Source: Deltaproteobacteria bacterium (GTDB taxonomy: Bacteria > Myxococcota_A > UBA9042 > DTJE01). From it: a stretch of 13,716 nucleotides of DNA. How positions within the stretch are numbered: position 1 is the first letter of the stretch; every line of letters begins with the position of its first letter. Below, in pieces: positions 1-7,294 of this stretch. The stretch covers positions 1-13,716 of the forward strand of contig JADHTP010000058.1 of assembly GCA_016784945.1 (NCBI GenBank), in the 5' to 3' direction. Under the pieces are notes generated by a model. The model worked only from the letters and a program-made list of their open reading frames with translations. It ran no database searches and was not told the DNA's origin. Made by a program: the position numbers and the translations under genes.

Positions 1-3000
1 CTGAACGTACCCATGGTCTGTGGCGATAACGACCTGTGCACCGCCGACAAGTGCGACCCGGCCACGGGCTTCTGCGTGTTCAGCGAGCTGTCATGCGACG
101 ACGACGACCTGTGCACCCATGACATCTGCCATCCCGAAGCGGGCTGCTCCCATGCCCCGAGGGGTTGCGAGGACCAGAACCCCTGCACCGTGGACAAGTG
201 CGATCCCTTCTCCGGGGCCTGCCTGTTCGAGGCCAAGGACTGTGACGACGGCAACAAGTGCACCATGGACTATTGCAGCCTGGCCGGCGGGACCTGCGAA
301 CACGACCCCGTGGACTGCGGCGACGGCAACTGGTGCACCTCCCGCGAGTGCAACCCGCTGACCGGGAAGTGCTTCACCGCCGAGGTCACCGACTGTGACG
401 ACGAGGACCTCTGCACCGTGGACCGCTGCGAGCCGCTCACGGGCAACTGCGTCTATTCACCGGAGCCCTGCGACGACAACAACCCGTGCACCATCGGGGC
501 CTGTGACAGTGCCACCGGTTCGTGCGAGTACACGAACAAGAACTGCCACGACGGCGACCCCTGCACCATCGACCTCTGCTCCCCAAGCGAAGGCGGCTGC
601 TACCACCCGCCCATGATCTGCGAGGATGAGGACCCGTGCACCGACGACGTGTGCGATTCGGCCTTCGGGTGCCACTTCCCTGTGATCTGCGAGTGCCCCA
701 CCAAGGACTGCGACGACAAGAACACCTGTACGTCCGATGCCTGCGTGGGCGGATCCTGCCAGTACACGCCGACGGAGTGTGACGACGGCAAGAACTGCAC
801 CACGGACGCCTGCAACCCCTTCAATGGAGCGTGCCAGTTCACCCCCCTGTTCTGCGACGACAACAACGAGTGCACCATCGATGCCTGCGACGAGGCCAGC
901 GGCGGCTGCACCCACGAGGACATCATCTGCAACGACGGCAGCGTGTGCACCACGGACTCCTGCAACCCGGAGACGGGCTTCTGCGAGTTCGAGCCCATCT
1001 CCTGCGTCGACAACGACCCCTGCACCCTGGACCTGTGCTTCGCCGCGTCGGGCTGCTCCAACGAGCCCGTGGTGTGCGAGTACTACAACCCCTGCACCGA
1101 GGACTCCTGCAACCCGGAGACCGGCCAGTGCGGGTTCGTCCAGGTCCTGTGCAAGGACGATGTTCCCTGTACCGACGACTACTGCGACCCGGCCACGGGC
1201 GCGTGCGTGAACGAAGTGCGGGAATGCAAGGAATTCCCGGTGGACAACCTGTGCACCATCGACGAGTGCGACGAGGCCACCGGCATCTGCCTCAACTACA
1301 AAAAGTCCTGCGACGACGGAGTCCCATGCACGTTTGACAACTGCGAGCCCGGCACCGGTGACTGCCTGCACACCCCCGTGGTCTGCGACGACGGCAGCAT
1401 GTGCACCGCCGATTCCTGCGACACGGTCACCGGGGACTGCGTGTTCGATCCCAAGGACTGCAGCGACCAGGACCCGTGTACCGACGACTATTGCAACCCG
1501 GGCACCGGCGACTGCTTCCACTTCCCCAAGGTGTGCGACGACGTGAACGCCTGTACTGACGACTCGTGCGACCCGGCCTCCGGGGAGTGCGTGTTCGCGC
1601 CGCGGACCTGTCCGGACGACGGAAACCTGTGTACCGACGATACCTGCAACACCTCCAGCGGTGAGTGCGATTACCTGCCCAAGGACTGCGACGACAACAG
1701 CCTGTGCACCCACGACACCTGTGACACGGGGACCGGCGAATGCACCTACCAGGACTGGGACTGCGTGGACGGGTTCCTGTGCACCGAGGACCTGTGCGAC
1801 CCCTTGACGGGGTGCTCGAACCCCGATGTGGACTGCAGCGACGGCGTCAACTGCACGACGGACCTGTGCGTGAAGCTGACCGGCGAGTGCGTGAACGACC
1901 CGGTGGAGTGCGTGGACGGCAACGAGTGCACCATCGACGTGTGCGTGGAAGAGTCGGGTGCCTGCGTATTCAATCCCAAGGACTGCGACGACGCCAACGA
2001 GTGCACCTTCGACGACTGCAACACCGGCACGGGCGACTGCATCTACCAGGACAAGCTGTGTGACGACGAGGACGTCTGTACCACGGACTCCTGCGACCCG
2101 GCCACTGGCGACTGCATCTTCACGGACAAGGACTGCCCCGACGACCCTGCGGACCCGTGCAAGGTGGGGTGGTGCGAACTGGGCGACTGCAAGTTCCTGG
2201 ACAAGAACAACCCGCTGCAGCTGGGCGATCCGATCCTGGACCCGTGCTACGACGGCCTGGACTGCACGGTGGACTCATGCGACACGGGGACCGGCGAATG
2301 CGTGAACGTGGTGGAAGACGGGACCTGCGTGCCCTGCCTCACGGATGTGGAGTGCCAGGAGGCTCCGGTCGATGACCTGTGCACCACGGACCTGTGCCAA
2401 CCCTACTTCGACCAGAACGTCTGCTTCCGGTATGAGCTGACCTGTGACGACAACGACCTGTGTACCGTGGACGACACCTGCGACCCGGCCGTGGGCTGTG
2501 TGTGGACCCAGAAGGACTGCGCCGACGGCGACCTCTGTACCCACGACCTCTGCGACCAGACGTCGGGCAACTGCTACTACGAGCAGGTGGACCCCGAAGA
2601 TGGCAGCCCCTGCACCATCGATTCCTGCGAATCGGACGTGGGCCCGATCCACGAAATCAAGTGCGTGGACGAGTTCCTGTGCACCAACGACTTCTGCAAC
2701 GAGCTTACTGGCGAGTGCCGCTTCGAGGACAAGGACTGCGACGACGGCAGCCAGTGCACCGCCGATTCCTGCGACCCCAACGACGGGGAATGCGTGAACG
2801 TGGTGACCGTGGACTGCGATGACGGCGACCTGTGCACCTTCGAGGTCTGCGATCCCGCCACGGGCGATTGCATCTACTCGCCGGTGTGCGACGACCTGGA
2901 CCTGTGCACCGAAGACGTCTGCGATCCCCTGGACGGTTCCTGCACGTTCACACCAGTGAACTGCGATGACGGATTGCTCTGCACCGTGGACGGTTGCAAC

Positions 3001-6000
3001 GCGGCGGACGGGACCTGCTTCTACACGGACGTGACCTGCGACGACTCGAACCTGTGCACGGACCCGGACTTCTGCGACCCGGCCACGGGCGAGTGCGTGT
3101 TCGCGGACGTGAACTGCGTGGACGGTGACCTGTGCACCCACGACTACTGCGACCCGATCGACGGTTCCTGCGTCAACGATCCCGTCGAATGCGACGATGG
3201 CGATCCCTGCACGTTCGACTACTGTTCCGCCGTGGCCGGCTGCTACTCCGCGCCCGATCCCGACTGCGAACTCTGCACCACGGTGGATGATTGCCTGGGA
3301 GTCGCGCCGGACCTGTGCCACCAGTTGTTCTGCAACAACCCCACCGGGGAAACGGACAAGGGTTTCTGCCAGTTCGTGGCCACCGACTGCGATGACGTGG
3401 ACCTTTGCACCAACGACTCGTGCGACCTGGCAACGGGCGACTGCGTGAACGAAGTGTTCTGCGTGGACGGCGACCTCTGCACGCTGGACATCTGTGATCC
3501 GACGGACGGGAATTGCACCTATCCCGACCTGGACTGCGACGACCTGAACGGTTGTACCTTCGACCTCTGCAACCCGGCCACGGGCGAGTGCGTCAACGAG
3601 ATCATCGACTGTTCGGACTTCGACGCCTGTACCGTCGATACCTGCGACCCGATCGACGGTTGCCTGTACGTGGACGTGGAATGCAATGACGGCGACTTCT
3701 GCACCGATGACGTCTGCGACCCGCTGACCGGTGACTGCGACTACACCGTGACGGACTGCGAAGACCTGGACGCATGCACCGAGGATTCCTGCGACCCGGA
3801 CAGCGGGTGCCTCAACATCGCCCTGGACTGTGATGACCTGGATATCTGCACCACCGATTCCTGCGATCCGGCCATCGGGTGCGTGAACGAGCTTCTGGAT
3901 TGTGACGACGGCGATCCCTGCACCACGGACTTCTGCGAAACAGAGGGCGAAGAGGCAGGTACGTGCAAAGGAGAGCTCAAGCTCTGCGATGACGGGGACC
4001 AGTGCACCGTGGACAACTGTGACGTGGTCACCGGTGAGTGTACCTTCGACGGGGTCGGCTACTGCGACGACGGCGTGGACTGCACCGTGGACACCTGTGA
4101 CTCGGCCACCGGCGCCTGCACGAACACGCCGACCGGGGACTGCCCGGTGTGCGACCTCAATGCGGTGAATTCCTGCTTCGACGGGGATCCCTGCACCGTG
4201 GACTTCTGCAACGGCGACCTGGTGCCCGGCAATCCGGACCAGGGACTGTGCCTCGGCTACGCGGTGGACTGTTCCGAGGGAGCGGGCAATTGCTTTGAGG
4301 GTTCCTGCGTGCCCATGTGTGACCCCGAGTGCGATGCCACGGCGGAGGCTTGCGTGAACGGAGCCTGCGTGACGTTCGACGAAGACTGCCAATCTGAGTG
4401 CGCCGAAGGAGTGGAAGTATGCATCGGCGGAAACTGTATCGCGACACCGCCGACCTACACCTGTGCCTACACGGCCCAGAACTGTTCCGATGCCAACCCG
4501 TGTACGGTCGATTCCTGCGACGAGTTGACCGGCGACTGCGTTCACGTGGACGTGGTGTGCGACGACGGCGATCTCTGCACCACGGATTTGTGTCATCCCG
4601 TCAGCGGCTGTATTTCGGAACCGAATTGCGTGGCTCCGGCAGATTCGCCATGCCAGGTGGGTGAATGCGACGCGGAGACCGGAGAATGCAACCTGCTCGA
4701 CAAGTTCTGTGCCGACAGCGACGAATGCACCGAGGATTCCTGCGACGAGTTGACCGGCGACTGCGTGCACGTTGACGATGAGGCACCCTTCTGCGACGTA
4801 TGCACCACCGCCGGCGAATGCGACGATGCCGATCCCTGCACCGTCAACACATGCACCGCCGAGGGCTTCTGCGTGTACCTGGTGAAGGACTGCTCCGACG
4901 ATGACCTGTGCACCCACGACCTGTGCGATGAGATCACGGGCGACTGCTCCAATCCGGACGTATTCTGCGTGGGCGGCGATCCCTGCACCTTCGAAGAATG
5001 CAACCCCGATACCGGCGAATGCGAGGCCGCCATTGGTAAGGGACCGCCGGCCATCGATCCCGGCGAGTGCATCCCCTTCCCAGACCCGTGCGATCCGGCC
5101 TGCGAAGCGGAAGAAGTCTGCCAGAACGGTTTCTGCGGACCGGCGGGCGTGTGCACACCGAACTGCGAAGAGGGTGAAGTCTGTGTGCCGGCTGGTGAGC
5201 CCCAGTGCGAGGACAACGACCTGTGTACTATCGACTCGTGCACCTTCGACCAGGGGACCCAGGAAATCACCTGTGTCCACGTGCCGGCCTGCGATGACGG
5301 TGATGATTGCACCGTGGGTTCCTGCGACCCGGTAACCGGCGAATGCACTTATGTGAATGCGGACAGCCCCGGTGAGTGCCTCGCCACGACAGGTACGTGC
5401 GACTCGCCGTGCGACGAACCAGGCTTCGTCTGCCGCAACGGGTACTGCGAGATGGAAGGAGTCTGTGATCCCGGCTGCGGACCGGGAACGGTCTGCGTGG
5501 ATGGTTCGAAATGTTCGCCTTGTCCTTCGGGTGTCGGCGATTGTGATTTTGGGGACAAGTGCGTGACCGCGCAATGCGTCGAGGCTTCGGGTGTGAGTTA
5601 CTGCACTTACGAGGATCTGGTTTGCGACGACGGTCTGGCCTGTACCATCGATGCGTGCCTCACGGAATCAGGCTGCGAGACCTCGGACAAGTGTCCTGGA
5701 ACGACCGCGTGTCTGTGGTTCGAGTGCACGGAGCCCGATGGTACCTGCGGAACAACGGAAATGCCGATGGACTGCGACGACCTGGATGAATGCACGCTCG
5801 ACAGTTGCGATCCGAGTTGCGATGGAACCGGTGGCTGCGGCTGTGTGCACGAACTCGATACGAGCAAACCGGAGTGCGCCCCCTGTCTGGAGGACGGCGA
5901 CTGCGACGACCTGGACCTCTGCACCACGGATCTCTGCCTGAATGTGGGTAACGGCCTGAAGTACTGCTCCTTCGCGGCCGTGGACTGCGATGATGGTGAA

Positions 6001-6990
6001 GACTGTTCCGTGGACGCCTGCGATGCGGGTACTGGTGACTGTACCCACACCCTGGCTCCCGGGTGCGTGGGGTGCACAGACGAGACCCTGATCACGGACT
6101 GTGTCCTTGGCCAGCCTTGCCAGGTGCCCGACTGTGGTTGCTCCAGCCCTGACGAGTTCGGGAACTGCGACACCGGCGTCGAGTTCTGCTATTACAGTGA
6201 CAAGGACTGCGACGACAACCTGGAGTGTACCGACGACTCCTGCGACCCGACCGACGGGGAGTGTCTCAACGAGGACACCTGCCCCGAGGACGGTGACCTC
6301 TGCACCCTGGAAGTCTGCACCGCGGGAGCGACGCTGGAGGATCCGGATATCTGCGAGAGCCTGCCCAAGGTGTGCGATGACGAAGACGTGTGCACCACCG
6401 ATTCCTGCGATGACACCACCGGCCTCTGCCAGTTCGAGCCCATTGTTGGTTGCTGCAACGAGGGCGACGTGTGCGATGACGGCGACGCCTGCACATCCGA
6501 CGCCTGCAACCTGGGGACGCAACTGTGCGAAAACATCCCCGTCATCTGCGTGGATGCCAACCCGTGCACCACCGACGGCTGCGAACAGGCCACCGGTGAC
6601 TGCCTGTTCGATCCCATCGCAGGGTGCTGCACTTCCAACGCGGACTGCAACGACCAGGTGCCCTGCACCCTGGACGTCTGCGACCTGCTCAACCAGGAAT
6701 GCGGCTACACGCCCGTTGACTGCACCGACTTCAACGAGTGCACGTTCGACCACTGCGACGAGGGGACCGGCGACTGCCTGCACGACCCCGTTCAGGGGTG
6801 CTGCAATTCGGATGGCGACTGCGATGACGACGACCTCTGCACCGTAGGCAAGTGCGACGTGAACAACCACGTGTGCGCCAACGAGGTGAAGACCTGCGAC
6901 GACGAGGACGACTGCACCGCGGATTCCTGCGATCCGGATACGGGCTTCTGCGTGAACACGCCCATCGATCCCCCGCCCCCGGGGTGCTAG
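1..6990 (+). CDS. Giant cysteine/aspartate-rich repeat protein (Dicty_CTDC-type repeats), 5' end missing
   Basis: The reading frame is open from the first base to the TAG at 6988-6990 (2,329 codons). The ATG at 13 is not the real start: it falls in the linker of a repeat already under way. The protein is about 78 copies of a roughly 25-residue unit with four Cys (spacing C-x5-C-x4-C-x6-C-x5/6) and core CTxDxC, as in CDDGDLCTTDSCDP followed by ATGDC. This fits Pfam Dicty_CTDC, the repeat of Dictyostelium matrix proteins such as EcmA/EcmB. About five copies have lost the CT core (for example DPCKVGWC and SPCQVGEC). Asp/Glu greatly outnumber Lys/Arg. No enzyme domain, membrane segment or sorting signal is visible; the protein ends in PPPPGC. 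I infer a disulfide-bonded, possibly Ca-binding, secreted or surface stalk. Signal peptide and anchor, if any, lie upstream. The function is unknown. Next to conserved housekeeping genes, it looks like a separate transcription unit. Confidence 0.93.
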   Translation: MNVPMVCGDNDLCTADKCDPATGFCVFSELSCDDDDLCTHDICHPEAGCSHAPRGCEDQNPCTVDKCDPFSGACLFEAKDCDDGNKCTMDYCSLAGGTCEHDPVDCGDGNWCTSRECNPLTGKCFTAEVTDCDDEDLCTVDRCEPLTGNCVYSPEPCDDNNPCTIGACDSATGSCEYTNKNCHDGDPCTIDLCSPSEGGCYHPPMICEDEDPCTDDVCDSAFGCHFPVICECPTKDCDDKNTCTSDACVGGSCQYTPTECDDGKNCTTDACNPFNGACQFTPLFCDDNNECTIDACDEASGGCTHEDIICNDGSVCTTDSCNPETGFCEFEPISCVDNDPCTLDLCFAASGCSNEPVVCEYYNPCTEDSCNPETGQCGFVQVLCKDDVPCTDDYCDPATGACVNEVRECKEFPVDNLCTIDECDEATGICLNYKKSCDDGVPCTFDNCEPGTGDCLHTPVVCDDGSMCTADSCDTVTGDCVFDPKDCSDQDPCTDDYCNPGTGDCFHFPKVCDDVNACTDDSCDPASGECVFAPRTCPDDGNLCTDDTCNTSSGECDYLPKDCDDNSLCTHDTCDTGTGECTYQDWDCVDGFLCTEDLCDPLTGCSNPDVDCSDGVNCTTDLCVKLTGECVNDPVECVDGNECTIDVCVEESGACVFNPKDCDDANECTFDDCNTGTGDCIYQDKLCDDEDVCTTDSCDPATGDCIFTDKDCPDDPADPCKVGWCELGDCKFLDKNNPLQLGDPILDPCYDGLDCTVDSCDTGTGECVNVVEDGTCVPCLTDVECQEAPVDDLCTTDLCQPYFDQNVCFRYELTCDDNDLCTVDDTCDPAVGCVWTQKDCADGDLCTHDLCDQTSGNCYYEQVDPEDGSPCTIDSCESDVGPIHEIKCVDEFLCTNDFCNELTGECRFEDKDCDDGSQCTADSCDPNDGECVNVVTVDCDDGDLCTFEVCDPATGDCIYSPVCDDLDLCTEDVCDPLDGSCTFTPVNCDDGLLCTVDGCNAADGTCFYTDVTCDDSNLCTDPDFCDPATGECVFADVNCVDGDLCTHDYCDPIDGSCVNDPVECDDGDPCTFDYCSAVAGCYSAPDPDCELCTTVDDCLGVAPDLCHQLFCNNPTGETDKGFCQFVATDCDDVDLCTNDSCDLATGDCVNEVFCVDGDLCTLDICDPTDGNCTYPDLDCDDLNGCTFDLCNPATGECVNEIIDCSDFDACTVDTCDPIDGCLYVDVECNDGDFCTDDVCDPLTGDCDYTVTDCEDLDACTEDSCDPDSGCLNIALDCDDLDICTTDSCDPAIGCVNELLDCDDGDPCTTDFCETEGEEAGTCKGELKLCDDGDQCTVDNCDVVTGECTFDGVGYCDDGVDCTVDTCDSATGACTNTPTGDCPVCDLNAVNSCFDGDPCTVDFCNGDLVPGNPDQGLCLGYAVDCSEGAGNCFEGSCVPMCDPECDATAEACVNGACVTFDEDCQSECAEGVEVCIGGNCIATPPTYTCAYTAQNCSDANPCTVDSCDELTGDCVHVDVVCDDGDLCTTDLCHPVSGCISEPNCVAPADSPCQVGECDAETGECNLLDKFCADSDECTEDSCDELTGDCVHVDDEAPFCDVCTTAGECDDADPCTVNTCTAEGFCVYLVKDCSDDDLCTHDLCDEITGDCSNPDVFCVGGDPCTFEECNPDTGECEAAIGKGPPAIDPGECIPFPDPCDPACEAEEVCQNGFCGPAGVCTPNCEEGEVCVPAGEPQCEDNDLCTIDSCTFDQGTQEITCVHVPACDDGDDCTVGSCDPVTGECTYVNADSPGECLATTGTCDSPCDEPGFVCRNGYCEMEGVCDPGCGPGTVCVDGSKCSPCPSGVGDCDFGDKCVTAQCVEASGVSYCTYEDLVCDDGLACTIDACLTESGCETSDKCPGTTACLWFECTEPDGTCGTTEMPMDCDDLDECTLDSCDPSCDGTGGCGCVHELDTSKPECAPCLEDGDCDDLDLCTTDLCLNVGNGLKYCSFAAVDCDDGEDCSVDACDAGTGDCTHTLAPGCVGCTDETLITDCVLGQPCQVPDCGCSSPDEFGNCDTGVEFCYYSDKDCDDNLECTDDSCDPTDGECLNEDTCPEDGDLCTLEVCTAGATLEDPDICESLPKVCDDEDVCTTDSCDDTTGLCQFEPIVGCCNEGDVCDDGDACTSDACNLGTQLCENIPVICVDANPCTTDGCEQATGDCLFDPIAGCCTSNADCNDQVPCTLDVCDLLNQECGYTPVDCTDFNECTFDHCDEGTGDCLHDPVQGCCNSDGDCDDDDLCTVGKCDVNNHVCANEVKTCDDEDDCTADSCDPDTGFCVNTPIDPPPPGC
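4312..5530 (+). other. Region of the giant gene with three inserted non-CTDC Cys-rich linker modules
   Basis: Three stretches break the CTDC register: about 4312-4440 (residues ~1434-1476), 5089-5210 (~1693-1733) and 5398-5530 (~1796-1840). Each is a pair of shorter modules of the form CxPxC, a short acidic spacer, VCxxGxC, for example CDPECDATAEACVNGAC and CDPACEAEEVCQNGFC. Similar CxxGxxCxxGxC modules occur in the lipoprotein encoded at 9475-10476. They may act as spacers or branch points in the rod. Their shared origin with the lipoprotein modules is an inference from the motif alone. Confidence 0.7.
4510..4766 (+). repeat. 32-nt exact direct repeat exactly three repeat units apart
   Basis: Positions 4510-4541 and 4735-4766 are identical over 32 nt, both encoding DSCDELTGDC plus flanks. 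The offset is 225 nt, which is exactly three 75-nt (25-residue) units. Another 21-nt exact copy lies at 1723-1743 and 2281-2301. The in-register offset is what unequal crossing-over or gene conversion within a tandem array would leave. Confidence 0.8.
6448..6987 (+). repeat. C-terminal higher-order repeat of the giant gene: three modules starting GCC
   Basis: The motif Gly-Cys-Cys starts modules at 6448, 6622 and 6796, exactly 174 nt (58 residues) apart. Each module is GCC, a short acidic Cys stretch (NEGDVC, TSNADC or NSDGDC), two CTDC repeats and a tail D/E-P-x-x. The third module is 62 residues up to its closing GC and runs into the stop as IDPPPPGC. A looser version of the same boundary, CxxC-x(4-7)-C, appears earlier near residues 772, 1085, 1377, 1594, 1955 and 2018. 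The array is thus organised in blocks separated by paired-Cys hinges. Confidence 0.8.
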
Positions 6991-7171
6991 GAGCCTGTCG
7001 CCCATTTCCGATCTACTGCAGTTCCGACTGCACTCCGGCATACTGCGTCGCTTCCCCCGAAACGTCCTCGACGTAGGACAGGACTACGCCTGCGGCGTTT
7101 CGGGCCCCCCGCTCCTTGTCTGCCGGGCCCATTCGAAACTTCGCTACGATTGGAATGAGCGACAGGCTCCT
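6989..7171. mobile_element. MITE-like or REP-like element with 13-bp perfect terminal inverted repeats
   Basis: The arms at 6989-7001 (AGGAGCCTGTCGC) and 7159-7171 (its exact complement) are perfect over 13 bp. The match continues imperfectly inward to about 20 bp. A second perfect 9-bp pair is nested inside (7056-7064 with 7096-7104, CCCGAAACG/CGTTTCGGG), so the whole 183 bp could fold into a long interrupted hairpin. There is no transposase and no obvious target duplication. The left arm supplies the last two bases of the giant gene's TAG. Apart from this element, the 304-bp spacer 6991-7294 holds only the heptamer repeat and the prs promoter. A dispersed non-autonomous element is the likeliest reading; a structured 3' UTR or terminator is the alternative, but there is no T-tract. 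Confidence 0.6.
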
Positions 7172-7172
7172 G

Positions 7173-7207
7173 GCGATTAGCGATAGGCGATAAGCGATGG
7201 GCGCTGG
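7173..7207 (+). repeat. Heptanucleotide tandem repeat, five units of GCGATNN type
   Basis: Consecutive 7-mers read GCGATTA, GCGATAG, GCGATAA, GCGATGG and GCGCTGG, with no gap. They begin one base after the inverted-repeat element. Related heptads recur in the spacer after yicC (13431-13451 on the other strand and 13533-13567), so this is a family confined here to non-coding DNA. Function is unknown; heptameric short tandem repeats are known in other bacterial genomes (for example STRR of cyanobacteria). Confidence 0.75.
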
Positions 7208-7221
7208 ACCGTCGTCCGCCA

Positions 7222-7250
7222 TTGACTAGCGAGGGGTTGTAGCCTATAAA
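7222..7250 (+). promoter_or_regulatory. Sigma70-type promoter for prs-thiI
   Basis: The -35 box TTGACT (7222-7227) and -10 box TATAAA (7245-7250) each match 5 of 6 consensus bases and are separated by exactly 17 nt. Transcription would start near 7257, leaving a leader of about 38 nt that includes the GGAGG at 7286-7290. Confidence 0.75.
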
Positions 7251-7294
7251 AATCCCACCGCTCGTGGCGGCCGGCCCCACGGATTGGAGGCAAG

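Noticed and set aside
13..15. ATG at 13 as the true start of the giant protein.
   Set aside because: The frame is open upstream and the preceding residues (LNVP) fit the linker of an ongoing repeat. There is no Shine-Dalgarno site and no signal peptide.
2275..5574. Very long minus-strand open frames opposite the giant gene (up to about 1,100 codons; another at 457-1713).
   Set aside because: The complement of repeated TGC-GAC-GAC codons simply lacks stop triplets. The translations are low-complexity Ala/Val/Gly with no family resemblance, while the plus frame shows conserved Cys spacing.
1..6990. Regular ~75-nt periodicity, considered as a CRISPR array or non-coding satellite.
   Set aside because: Units diverge at the DNA level but conserve Cys, Asp and Thr codons in one open frame, so this is a coding repeat.
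7056..7104. CCCGAAACG/CGTTTCGGG pair as an intrinsic terminator of the giant gene.
   Set aside because: The loop is 31 nt and no T-tract follows; it is better seen as internal structure of the element.
6987..7280. Small minus-strand frames (69-97 codons) through the inverted-repeat element.
   Set aside because: They run through the repeat arms and heptamers, are basic and low-complexity, and have no clear ribosome-binding site; probably repeat-derived.
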